The notes under the pieces were generated by a model. It was not told the DNA's origin. It did not search any database and saw only the letters and a list, made by a program, of their open reading frames with translations. A program made the position numbers and the translations under genes. From contig CAZPVD010000003.1 of assembly GCA_964589935.1 (NCBI GenBank), forward strand, positions 248,001-312,000: DNA of 64,000 nucleotides. Direction: 5' to 3'. Shown in pieces: positions 24,197 through 31,889 of this stretch (position 1 is its first letter; each line of letters begins with the position of its first letter). The stretch comes from VHCN01 sp964589935 (GTDB lineage: Bacteria > Verrucomicrobiota > Verrucomicrobiia > Limisphaerales > VHCN01).

Positions 24197-25150
24197 ATGC
24201 GCGGCATTTTGAAGAACATCGCTGCGCTGTTTGGCGTTTTGTGCGCACTGAAAAGTCCTCGCGCTCGATGGCACGGATTTTGCAGTTCGTCGCGCGTGCG
24301 AACATTATTGGCCGTGAGCTTCATTCTCGTCGCCGCGCTCGCCCGCGGCGGGAACGGTGCGGCGGCTTCTTCCGAATTTCCGTTCGAGTATCGCGAGGGC
24401 CTTCTTTGGGTTCAGGTTCGCGTGGCGGGAAGCACGCAGCCGTTGAACTTCCTCTTCGACACCGGCGCGGAAGTGAGCGCGATTGATGTGAGCGCGGCGC
24501 GGCGCATCGGCCTGTTGCTGGGCCCAAAGGTCAGCGTGCGGGGCGTGGGGACAACCATGTCCGGCCACTGGCCGCAGACGGTTTGCGCGAGCGCTGCGGG
24601 GGTTGCGCTGCCTTCCGAACTTCTTGCGCTGGACCTTTCAAAACTTGGGCGCGCGTGCCAGCAACCAGTGGACGGCTTGATCGGGGCCGATTTTATCCGG
24701 GGCCGGATTGTGCAGATTGATTTCGACGCATCGTGCATCCGTCTGCTGAAGCCGGAGGAATTGCCGGTATCGGCGCGCGCGCTTCCGCTGGACGTGCGCT
24801 GTTGCGGGCTGCGCGTCAAGGCCGGCGTCAACGGCAACAAACCGCAGTGGTTGCGTGTGGACACGGGCTGCGCGACCGCGTTGCACTGGGTGACAACTGG
24901 CGTGCGGCCTGACGAATGTGGCGGCAGACTGGCCATCGGCCTCGCCGAAATGAAAATCCCGCAAACACTCACGACCGTGGAACTCGGCGGACAAACATTC
25001 CGCAACGTGCCCACCGGGATTCACCGCGCGGCGATCTTCGCGGGCGAGTCCGGCCTGCTCGGCAACGGCCTGCTCTCGCGGTTTGGCAGCGTGACGATTG
25101 ACGCGCGCGCCGGCTCGCTGTTGCTCGGCCCGGTTCGTCAGTCCGAGTGA
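24197..25150 (+). CDS. Single-chain retropepsin-like aspartyl protease
   Basis: 317 residues as drawn from the ATG at 24197. A GTG at 24296 would start directly at a good signal peptide (RTLLAVSFILVAALARGG) and may be the true start. Two aspartyl-protease motifs are present: LFDTGAEVSAID (Asp at residue 88) and RVDTGCATALH (Asp at residue 222). Each is followed by a hydrophobic flap region, as in a fused, pepsin-like pair of retropepsin lobes. It is predicted to be exported to the periplasm. Targets are unknown; the envelope-sensor genes that follow on the same strand suggest, but do not show, a role in signalling. Confidence 0.78.
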   Translation: MRGILKNIAALFGVLCALKSPRARWHGFCSSSRVRTLLAVSFILVAALARGGNGAAASSEFPFEYREGLLWVQVRVAGSTQPLNFLFDTGAEVSAIDVSAARRIGLLLGPKVSVRGVGTTMSGHWPQTVCASAAGVALPSELLALDLSKLGRACQQPVDGLIGADFIRGRIVQIDFDASCIRLLKPEELPVSARALPLDVRCCGLRVKAGVNGNKPQWLRVDTGCATALHWVTTGVRPDECGGRLAIGLAEMKIPQTLTTVELGGQTFRNVPTGIHRAAIFAGESGLLGNGLLSRFGSVTIDARAGSLLLGPVRQSE

Positions 25151-25285
25151 CGGTTCTTCTCTGGTTTCGGACGGTTTCCCAGTGTCTTCAAGGCGGTGAA
25201 CTTTTTCCGAGGGGTTTCGCCCGCTGCGGCGTATCCAAGTGTGGCAGCGGGAATGACCCCGCTGAAGAAAGAAAGAGAGACCGAT

Positions 25286-25669
25286 ATGAAGACAAACACG
25301 AAATTCCTCACGGTGGTCGCGACGGGGTTGTTCCTTGCCACGGCTGTTTCGAGCAACGCGCAATACAGCGCCATCGGCGCGGACGGCGTCGCCGCCTCCC
25401 CGAAGTTGCGCGCTCTGTTGAATGACCGCGTGGGCACCACGGTTGCGTCCGGCGAGTTCAAGAGCGCGGCCTATTGGGCCAAGGGTGACGATGGCATCGC
25501 GGCTTCGCCCAAATTGCGTGCGATGTTGAGCAGTGGAACTGCTGCCGGCACGACGGTTGCCCGCGATGTTTCCTACAAGGCCGTCGGCGATGACGGCGTT
25601 GCCGCCTCTCCGAAGCTTCGTTCGTTCTTGGAGAGCGGAAAGACGTTTGAGATCGCCCCGGTGAAGTAA
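25286..25669 (+). CDS. Secreted three-repeat protein (DG[VI]AASPK repeats)
   Basis: A protein of 127 residues with a signal peptide (residues 1-26, ending SSNAQ). The mature chain is three copies of a 34-36 residue unit starting at Tyr27, Tyr63 and Tyr97. The core is Y-x-A-x-G-[AD]-D-G-[VI]-A-A-S-P-K-L-R-[AS]-x-L. No enzyme motif or cysteine is present. The ATG at 25286 has the purine-rich GAAAGAGAGA just upstream. It is the first gene of a set leading to an anti-sigma-like protein, a CnrX-like sensor and an ECF sigma factor. I do not recognise a characterised family; a structural or ligand-binding output or input protein of that system is an inference. Confidence 0.75.
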   Translation: MKTNTKFLTVVATGLFLATAVSSNAQYSAIGADGVAASPKLRALLNDRVGTTVASGEFKSAAYWAKGDDGIAASPKLRAMLSSGTAAGTTVARDVSYKAVGDDGVAASPKLRSFLESGKTFEIAPVK

Positions 25670-25700
25670 CCGCGGTGGCATGAGACCCTCACAACCTCAT

Positions 25701-25725
25701 CGGGCGGCAGCGAACCTGCCGCCCG
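25701..25725 (+). other. Strong intra-operon hairpin
   Basis: A perfect 10-bp stem, CGGGCGGCAG (25701-25710) with CTGCCGCCCG (25716-25725), and a 5-base loop, 32 bp after the repeat-protein stop and 8 bp before the next ATG. No T run follows, so it is more likely an mRNA-stabilising or partial-termination element than a full terminator. It could set a higher level for the secreted repeat protein than for the sensor genes. Confidence 0.6.
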
Positions 25726-25733
25726 AAACATCA

Positions 25734-26078
25734 ATGAAACCAAACCCGACATCAAATGACGACCGGCTCCTGCGCAACGCCCTCCTTGAATGGTCCGTGG
25801 ACGCGCCGCTGCCGCCGCGCTTCCATGAATGCGTGTGGAAGCGCATCGAACGCGCCGAGGCCGTGCCTGCGCCGTGCGTTACCTTCTGGACGGCGCTGGT
25901 GAAATGGCTCGCCATTACCCTCCCGCGCCCGGCCGTTGCGGCGGCATATCTGTTCGTGATGGCCGCTGCCGGGGCCGCCGGCGGCTGGATGCACGCACGG
26001 CAGGATGCCGCTCGCGTGAGCGACGAACTCGGCGTGCGATACGTCCAGACGGTTGACCCTTATCAGGCCGCCCGTTGA
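25734..26078 (+). CDS. Small anti-sigma-like membrane protein (CnrY-like position)
   Basis: A protein of 114 residues from the ATG at 25734; an in-frame ATG at 25680 would put the hairpin inside the gene. The N-terminal cytoplasmic part is helical (NDDRLLRNALLEWSVDAPLP, then PRFHECVWKRIERAE). One membrane helix follows (about residues 66-88, AVAAAYLFVMAAAGAAGGWM), then a short periplasmic tail ending VRYVQTVDPYQAAR. Size, topology and position before a CnrX-like gene and an ECF sigma factor suggest a CnrY-type anti-sigma factor. There is no zinc-binding anti-sigma motif, so the family assignment is by context. Confidence 0.6.
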   Translation: MKPNPTSNDDRLLRNALLEWSVDAPLPPRFHECVWKRIERAEAVPAPCVTFWTALVKWLAITLPRPAVAAAYLFVMAAAGAAGGWMHARQDAARVSDELGVRYVQTVDPYQAAR

Positions 26079-26081
26079 TTT

Positions 26082-26540
26082 ATGAGACGTGGACTTCTGA
26101 TTCTGGCCTGTGGAGCGGTGGTGGCGATCTTTGCTTCCTACCGCTTCTATATTGCTGGGACTTCGACCCAGCGCGAATGGCTCGACAGCCGCCAGCCCGA
26201 ACTCGCGTGGCTCAAACACGAGTTCAAGCTCAGCGACGCTGAGTTCACCCGCATCTCCCGGCTGCACGAGGCGTATGTGCCGGAATGCCAGAAACGCTGC
26301 CGGCGGATTGCGGCGCTCAACGACCAACTCGTCTCGGCCATCAGCTCAACCACGCAGATGACACCGCAGATCGACGCGCTGCTCGCCGATCGCGCCCAAA
26401 TGCGGGCCGAATGCCAGGCCGAAATGCTCCGGCATTTTTTTGAAGTCAGCCGGACCATGCCCGCCGAGGAAGCCAGGCGCTACCTCGCCTGGGTGCAGAA
26501 GCAGACCTGCCTGATCGAGCAGCCGATGAGTCCCGACTAA
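26082..26540 (+). CDS. CnrX/Spy-like periplasmic sensor
   Basis: A protein of 152 residues with one N-terminal membrane helix (about 5-22) and a helical periplasmic domain. HEFKLSDAEFTRISRLHEAY is followed by PECQKRCRRIAALNDQL, a Y-x-P-x-C-x-x-x-C turn common in periplasmic heavy-metal-sensor-like (CnrX/Spy) proteins of this kind. Two further conserved features are QMRAECQAEMLRHFFEVS and EEARRYLAWVQKQ. It starts 3 bp after its upstream neighbour and precedes an ECF sigma gene by 121 bp. It probably senses metal or misfolded-envelope stress; the ligand is not known. Confidence 0.75.
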   Translation: MRRGLLILACGAVVAIFASYRFYIAGTSTQREWLDSRQPELAWLKHEFKLSDAEFTRISRLHEAYVPECQKRCRRIAALNDQLVSAISSTTQMTPQIDALLADRAQMRAECQAEMLRHFFEVSRTMPAEEARRYLAWVQKQTCLIEQPMSPD

Positions 26541-26661
26541 GCCCGCACGCCCGGCATTCAGCATCCGGCACGGCAGGATGCCGCGCAATTTCCGGCAAAT
26601 AGATGACAAGCCGTGAGGAGCGGCCCAGGTTCGGCCGGATAAATGTGTTCCCATAACGGTA

Positions 26662-27288
26662 ATGCTTTCCATCAGCAGCCAACAGTCTGTGCCGGCATTG
26701 CAAGCCTCCTGGCCGGACGCAGATGCGCACGACATGGCCCGCCTGGCCGCCGGTCATGACGGAGCGCTGAACGAGCTGATGGAGCGCCACGGCACGAAAC
26801 TGTTCCACTTCCTCATCCGCAGCCTTCTGGATGAGGAGGACGCCGCCGACTTGGCGCAGGAAACTTTCGTAAAAGTTTATCAGAACTGCACGAAGTTCGA
26901 CGCCCGCCGCAAATTTTCGACATGGCTCTACGCCATCGCGGCCAATCTCGTGCGCGACCGCTTCCGCTGGCGCTCGCGTCATCCGCGCGTTTCCCTCGAC
27001 GCAGAGAACGACACCACTGGCAACCGGTTTCAAGACAACTTCGCCGAAACGCGGCCCTCGCCGAGCGACTGTGCGCTGGCCGACGAGCGGGCCGAAGCCG
27101 TCCGGCGGGCTCTCGCGGAACTGCCCGATGAAATGCGCCTGCCACTCATCCTGTCCGAATACGAGGAACGCTCGCACGCAGAAATAGGCGAGATACTTGG
27201 CTGTTCGCCCAAGGCCGTTGAAATGCGCTTGTATCACGCACGACGGCACCTCCGCGCACGCTTGGCCGCGCTGCTCGAATCGCCGTGA
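26662..27288 (+). CDS. ECF RNA polymerase sigma factor
   Basis: A protein of 208 residues. Region 2 is HDGALNELMERHGTKLFHFL and on to DLAQETFVKVYQN, with the core-binding and -10 helices (KFSTWLYAIAANLVRDRFRW). Region 4 is LPDEMRLPLILSEYEERSHA, then EIGEILGCSPKAVEMRLYHA and RRHLR. It lacks large extra domains. It lies downstream of the anti-sigma-like and sensor genes, which gives the order Y-X-H as in CnrYXH. It may control its own cluster, including the secreted repeat protein; no repeated promoter motif was confirmed. Confidence 0.92.
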   Translation: MLSISSQQSVPALQASWPDADAHDMARLAAGHDGALNELMERHGTKLFHFLIRSLLDEEDAADLAQETFVKVYQNCTKFDARRKFSTWLYAIAANLVRDRFRWRSRHPRVSLDAENDTTGNRFQDNFAETRPSPSDCALADERAEAVRRALAELPDEMRLPLILSEYEERSHAEIGEILGCSPKAVEMRLYHARRHLRARLAALLESP

Positions 27289-27338
27289 CGCGGCTTCGCG
27301 GTTGACCCGTCCGCCGCGCCTGCGCACGATGCGCGCCC

Positions 27339-28538
27339 GTGGCTGCGACCCGGTTCATCATCATCGGCGGCGGCATCGTCGGTCTCGCGACGGCGCTGAA
27401 GCTCGGGCGGCGTCTCCCGTCCGCGCGCATCACCGTGCTCGAAAAGGAGAACGCCGTTGCGCGGCATCAATCCGGCAACAACAGCGGCGTGCTCCACTGC
27501 GGCCTCTACTACAAGCCCGGCTCGCTCAAGGCGCGCCTCGCCGTCAGCGGCATTCAGGAGATGACCGCGTTCTGCCGCGAGAACGGCATCCCGCACGAAG
27601 TCTGCGGCAAGATTGTCGTCGCGGTCGAAGAATCGGAAGTGCCACGTCTGCGCGCGCTGGAGGAGCGCGGCGCGCAGAATGGTCTGGAAGGCTTGAAGTG
27701 GCTTTCGCGCGAGGAAGCCCATGAAATCGAGCCGCACGTCGGTGGTGTCGCGTGGTTGCGCGTGCCGCAGGAAGGCATCGTGGATTACCCGCAGGTCTGC
27801 GGGGCGATGGTGAGAAAAATTTCCGCGCAAGGCGGCGAGGTGAAACTTGGCGCGCGCGTGGAGGCGTTGGAACTGCGCGGCAGTTCGTGGCTCGCGCGCA
27901 CGACGGCGGGCGAGTTCGAGGCGGACTTCATCATCAACTGCGCCGGGCTACACAGCGACCGCGTGAGCGAGCTCGCCGGCGAGCGGCGCGACGTGCGCGT
28001 GGTGCCGTTCCGCGGCGAATACTTCAAGCTGCGCAAGGATCGCGAGCATCTCGTGCGGAATTTGATTTACCCCGTGCCCGACCCGGAGTTCCCGTTCCTC
28101 GGCGTCCACTTCACGCGGCTCATCGAGGGCGGCATCGAGGCCGGGCCGAACGCCGTGCTCGCATTCTCGCGCGAGGGCTATCGCAAGACGGATTTCTGCG
28201 CGCGCGACTTGTTCGACGCGCTGAGCTTCGGCGGCCTGTGGCGCTTCATGGGCAAACACAAGCGCATGTGCTGGGAGGAAGTGAAGCGCTCGTTCAGCAA
28301 AAAGCTTTTCTGCGCCTCGCTGCAACGGCTCGTGCCCGACGTGCGCGAGTCCGACCTCGAAACCGGCGGCGCGGGCGTGCGTGCGCAGGCGATGACGCCC
28401 GGCGGCGAGCTGGTGCAGGATTTCTGCCTCGTCGCGCGGCCGCGCGCGCTGCACGTGCTCAACGCGCCCAGCCCCGCGGCCACGGCCTCGCTCGCCATCG
28501 GCGAGGAAATTGCCGCGCAGGTCGTGGCCGGAATTTGA
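27339..28538 (+). CDS. lhgO: L-2-hydroxyglutarate oxidase
   Basis: A protein of 399 residues starting with GTG at 27339. The FAD-binding FIIIGGGIVGLATALKLGRR lies at the N-terminus, followed by the DAO-fold signatures HQSGNNSGVLHCGLYYKPGS, VPQEGIVDYPQV and FIINCAGLHSDRV. The C-terminal LGVHFTRLIEGGIEAGPNAV is diagnostic for LhgO. It oxidises L-2-hydroxyglutarate to 2-oxoglutarate and feeds electrons to the membrane. It is a lone gene 50 bp after the sigma factor, with no obvious functional link to its neighbours. Confidence 0.92.
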   Translation: MAATRFIIIGGGIVGLATALKLGRRLPSARITVLEKENAVARHQSGNNSGVLHCGLYYKPGSLKARLAVSGIQEMTAFCRENGIPHEVCGKIVVAVEESEVPRLRALEERGAQNGLEGLKWLSREEAHEIEPHVGGVAWLRVPQEGIVDYPQVCGAMVRKISAQGGEVKLGARVEALELRGSSWLARTTAGEFEADFIINCAGLHSDRVSELAGERRDVRVVPFRGEYFKLRKDREHLVRNLIYPVPDPEFPFLGVHFTRLIEGGIEAGPNAVLAFSREGYRKTDFCARDLFDALSFGGLWRFMGKHKRMCWEEVKRSFSKKLFCASLQRLVPDVRESDLETGGAGVRAQAMTPGGELVQDFCLVARPRALHVLNAPSPAATASLAIGEEIAAQVVAGI

Positions 28539-28634
28539 CCGTTTATCAGGGGAAAACCCGAGGGGAGAAGGTTTGCAATCACGCCCGCCGCTGTTCATCT
28601 TATCCGCCGCAAAGCCGCCCGCGCTGTTTGCGCC

Positions 28635-30164
28635 ATGAAAGAAACTGACGCGAAAATCCTTTCCCTCGCCAACCTAGGCAAGGCCCTCGACGCCCACCGC
28701 GCCTCGGGACGCAGCATCATCCACTGCCACGGCGTGTTCGACCTGCTGCACATCGGCCACATCAAGCACCTCGAGGCCGCCAGCGAACTCGGCGACATCC
28801 TCGTCGTCACGACCACGCCCGACCGTTTCGTGAACAAGGGGCCGCACCGGCCCGCGTTCCCCGAGCGGCTGCGCGCGGAGGCACTGGCGTCGCTGGCGTG
28901 TGTGGACTACGTCGCCATCAACGAATGGCCCACAGCGGTCGAGACGATCAAGATTGTCCGGCCCACGCTTTTCGTGAAGGGCATGGCGCGCGACGAAGGC
29001 AAGCGCGACCACACGAACGCCATCAACGACGAGGAACAGGCCGTTCTTTCGGTCGGGGGCAAACTTCATCTTACCGACGAGGAGACTTTCAGTGCCTCGA
29101 CGCTCATCAACCAGTTCATGGAAGTCTTCCCGCCGAAGACGAAGGATTTCCTCGACCGCTTCCGCGCGCAGCAGCCGCCCGAGCAGGTCGTCGCGCACCT
29201 GCAGGCCATCCGCAAAAAGAAGGTGCTCGTCATCGGCGAGTCCATCGTGGACGAGTATCAGTTCTGCGGTGTGCTCGGCAAATCGGGCAAGGAGCCGGTG
29301 CTGGCCGCGCTGCTCAACCGCACCGAACAATACGCCGGCGGCGTGCTCGCCATCGCCAACCACGTCGCGAACTTCTGCGACGAAGTCGGCCTGATCTCGG
29401 CGCTCGGCGCGGTGGATTCGCGCGAGGACTTCATCCGCTCGAAGCTGCTTGGGAACGTCCGCGCCGAGTTCATCCACCTGCCCGGTGCGCCGACCATCGT
29501 GAAGCGGCGCTTCCTCGAAGAGTATCTCTCCGCGAAGCTGTTCGAGGTTTATGAAATGCGGAATGAGAAACTTTCCGCCGCGATGGAGCAGGAATTTCTG
29601 GCCAAACTTGAAGTGGCGCTGCCGAATTACGACGTGGTGATCGTTGCGGACTACGGCCACGGCCTGCTCACCGAGCGCGCGGTGCATCTGATCTGCGCGA
29701 AGGCGAAGTTCCTCGCCGTCAACACGCAGGTCAACGCGGGCAACCGCGGCTTCAACCTCATCTCGAAGTATCCGCGCGCGGATTTTGTCTCGCTCGGCGA
29801 GCCAGAGGTGCGGCTCGACGCGCGCAAGATGACGGAGGATTTGTCCGCCATCATCCGCACGGCAGCGGCGCGCATCGGCAGCAAGTATTTCCTCGTCACG
29901 CGCGGCAGCTCCGGCTGCTCGTGCTGCGACGAGCGGCAGAACATCGCCGACGTGCCCGCCTTCGCCATCCGTGTCGTGGACCGCGTCGGCGCGGGCGACG
30001 CGGTGCTGGCGGTGACTTCGCCGTGCGCCGCGCTCGGCGTGCCGGCGGAGACGCTGGGCTTCATCGCGAACGTCGTCGGCGCTGAGGCCTGCATGATTAT
30101 GGGCCACCGAAGCTTCATCGAGCCGACGGGCCTGTTCCGCCACATCACCTCGCTGATGAAATGA
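28635..30164 (+). CDS. HldE-like fusion in reversed order: cytidylyltransferase then PfkB kinase
   Basis: A protein of 509 residues. The N-terminal nucleotidyltransferase has CHGVFDLLHIGHIKHLEAAS with the HxGH motif at residues 39-42. The C-terminal PfkB/ribokinase fold runs from about residue 190 (KKKVLVIGESIVDEYQFCGV) to the catalytic RVGAGDAV near residue 450. Escherichia coli HldE has the opposite domain order. It should phosphorylate a sugar-phosphate and activate it, as in ADP- or CDP-activated heptose-type synthesis. It is the first gene of the polysaccharide cluster and precedes an epimerase. Confidence 0.85.
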   Translation: MKETDAKILSLANLGKALDAHRASGRSIIHCHGVFDLLHIGHIKHLEAASELGDILVVTTTPDRFVNKGPHRPAFPERLRAEALASLACVDYVAINEWPTAVETIKIVRPTLFVKGMARDEGKRDHTNAINDEEQAVLSVGGKLHLTDEETFSASTLINQFMEVFPPKTKDFLDRFRAQQPPEQVVAHLQAIRKKKVLVIGESIVDEYQFCGVLGKSGKEPVLAALLNRTEQYAGGVLAIANHVANFCDEVGLISALGAVDSREDFIRSKLLGNVRAEFIHLPGAPTIVKRRFLEEYLSAKLFEVYEMRNEKLSAAMEQEFLAKLEVALPNYDVVIVADYGHGLLTERAVHLICAKAKFLAVNTQVNAGNRGFNLISKYPRADFVSLGEPEVRLDARKMTEDLSAIIRTAAARIGSKYFLVTRGSSGCSCCDERQNIADVPAFAIRVVDRVGAGDAVLAVTSPCAALGVPAETLGFIANVVGAEACMIMGHRSFIEPTGLFRHITSLMK

Positions 30165-30174
30165 CTTATCAGGA

Positions 30175-30228
30175 GTTCAAGGTTAAGGTGCAAAGTTTTT
30201 TCGAGCTGCGCAACTTTGAACCTTGAAC
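30175..30228. repeat. Imperfect palindrome of GTTCAAGGTTCAAAGTT type
   Basis: GTTCAAGGTT-aaggtg-CAAAGTT (30175-30197) is mirrored by AACTTTGAACCTTGAAC (30212-30228), with a 6-base insertion in the first arm. A third partial copy, GAAACTTTGAAC, follows before the ATG at 30247. It fills the gap between the HldE-like gene and the epimerase and resembles other intergenic palindromes in this window. Confidence 0.8.
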
Positions 30229-30246
30229 CTGAAACTTTGAACTGAC

Positions 30247-31257
30247 ATGAACCCCAACGGTTTCAAAAACCTCCTCGTCACTGGCGGCGGCGGCTACGTG
30301 GGCAGCGCGCTTGTGCCGGCGCTGCTCGATGCGGGCTACCGCGTCCGTGTGCTCGACACGTTCTGGTATGGCAAGGACGTCTTCGGCGATTACGCGAAGC
30401 GACCCGAACTCGAACTCGTCGAGTTGGACCTGCGAGACTCGAAGCGCGTCGCCGGCGCGCTGCGCGGCGTGGATGCCGTCATCCACCTCGCGTGCATCTC
30501 GAACGACCCGAGCTTCGAACTTAACCCCGGCCTCGGCAAATCCATCAACTACGACTGCTTCGCCGGCCTTGTGGACGGCGCGGTGAACGCCGGTGTGAAG
30601 CGCTTCATCTACGCGAGCTCGTCGAGCATTTACGGCGTGAAGGAAGAGCCGGACGTGCGCGAGGACGCCGAGCCGTTGCCGCTCACCGACTACTCGCGCT
30701 TCAAGCTCGACTGCGAGCGCGACCTGCTTGCGCGCGCCGACGTGCGCGGCATGGAGCGCGTCATCGTGCGGCCCGCGACCGTGTGCGGCTACGCGCCGCG
30801 CCTGCGCCTCGACCTCTCGGTGAACATCCTCACCATTCACGCGCTGGTGAATCACAAGATCCGCATCTTCGGCGGCAAGCAGCTTCGCCCGAACCTGAAC
30901 ATCAAGGACATGGTGCGCGCCTACCTGATGTTCCTCGAAGCGCCCACCGCGAAGGTGGACCGCGAGGCGTTCAACGTCGGCTTCCAAAACCTCGCGATCG
31001 AGAAGATCGCCTTCCTCGTGCGCGACACGATTGGCGACCCGACCATCGAGCTGGAATACACGCCGAGCGACGACAACCGCAGCTACCACGTCAATTCCGA
31101 CAAGGTGCGCCGCGTGCTCGGCTTCGCGCCGCAGTTCGGCATCGAGGACGCCATCCAGAGCATCGTCACCGCCTATCGCGCGGGCAAGATTCCCGACCCG
31201 TTCAAGAACACGCTCTACTCCAACATCAAGCGGATGCAGGAGTTGAAAGTGTCGTGA
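30247..31257 (+). CDS. NAD-dependent sugar epimerase/dehydratase (extended SDR)
   Basis: A protein of 336 residues. The NAD loop VTGGGGYVGSALVPALL is at the N-terminus, ASSSSIYGV carries the catalytic Ser, and YSRFK gives YxxxK. NLNIKDMVRAY and YHVNSDKVRRVLGF are the usual C-terminal substrate region. It acts on a nucleotide-activated sugar. Homologues in heptose or 6-deoxyhexose clusters vary in product, so the exact reaction cannot be stated. The stop overlaps a possible GTG start of the next gene. Confidence 0.85.
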   Translation: MNPNGFKNLLVTGGGGYVGSALVPALLDAGYRVRVLDTFWYGKDVFGDYAKRPELELVELDLRDSKRVAGALRGVDAVIHLACISNDPSFELNPGLGKSINYDCFAGLVDGAVNAGVKRFIYASSSSIYGVKEEPDVREDAEPLPLTDYSRFKLDCERDLLARADVRGMERVIVRPATVCGYAPRLRLDLSVNILTIHALVNHKIRIFGGKQLRPNLNIKDMVRAYLMFLEAPTAKVDREAFNVGFQNLAIEKIAFLVRDTIGDPTIELEYTPSDDNRSYHVNSDKVRRVLGFAPQFGIEDAIQSIVTAYRAGKIPDPFKNTLYSNIKRMQELKVS

Positions 31258-31274
31258 CGCGCCGGGAAACCCGC

Positions 31275-31889
31275 ATGGTCATTGGCGTTGATTTCGACAA
31301 CACCATCGTCAGCTACGACGCGCTGTTTCACCGGCTTGCCGTCGAGCGCGGGCTGATCCCGCGCTCGCTGCCCAAGGACAAGACCGCCGTGCGCGACCAT
31401 CTTCGCAGCCTCGGCGGCGAGGAGAAATGGATTGAACTCCAAGGCCTCGCCTACGGCCTGCGCATCCGCGAGGCCGCGCCGTTTCCCGGCGCGCGGGAAT
31501 TCTTCGCCCGCTGCGGCCGCGTCGGCCTGACCGTTCATATCGTCAGCCACAAGACGCGCCAGCCCGTCATTGGTGCGCCGCACGATTTGCACGAGGCCGC
31601 GCGCGGCTGGCTGGAATTCGAGGGCTTTTTCGACCCCGCGCGCATCGGCCTGCCGCGCAACCACGTTCACTTCGGTATCACGCGGCGGGAAAAACTCGAA
31701 CACATCCGCGCTCTCGGCTGCACGATTTTCATAGATGATCTGGAGGAAGTTTTCCGCGAGCCGGAGTTTCCCGCCGGCGTGGAAAAAATCCTCTTCGCCC
31801 CGCAACGCCAAGCCGCCGGGCCGCCGGACGTGAAGGTGTTCGCAAGCTGGCCGCTGATCGAGAGACATGTCTTCGCGAACATCAACTGA
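31275..31889 (+). CDS. HAD-like phosphatase/hydrolase
   Basis: About 204 residues from the ATG at 31275; a GTG at 31254 overlaps the previous stop (GTGA) and would add seven residues. The HAD motif I is IGVDFDNTIVSYD with Asp-x-Asp. VHIVSHKTRQP carries the motif II Ser, and GCTIFIDDLEEVF the motif IV acid pair. Cap insertion is small. In a sugar-activation cluster it may remove a phosphate from a sugar bisphosphate (GmhB-like role), but it does not look like a canonical GmhB. Confidence 0.75.
   Translation: MVIGVDFDNTIVSYDALFHRLAVERGLIPRSLPKDKTAVRDHLRSLGGEEKWIELQGLAYGLRIREAAPFPGAREFFARCGRVGLTVHIVSHKTRQPVIGAPHDLHEAARGWLEFEGFFDPARIGLPRNHVHFGITRREKLEHIRALGCTIFIDDLEEVFREPEFPAGVEKILFAPQRQAAGPPDVKVFASWPLIERHVFANIN

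Noticed and set aside
25196..25235. A possible ECF promoter (TGAACT ... CGTAT) before the repeat protein
   Set aside because: The spacer is about 27 bp, too long for known ECF promoters, and no second copy was found before the sigma gene.
25701..25725. The 10-bp hairpin as an intrinsic terminator
   Set aside because: No T run follows and downstream genes lack another clear promoter, so it is listed as a hairpin only.
28674..30143. A 489-codon minus-strand frame opposite the HldE-like gene
   Set aside because: Arg/Ala/Val-rich antisense product without motifs; the plus-strand gene has both enzyme domains intact.
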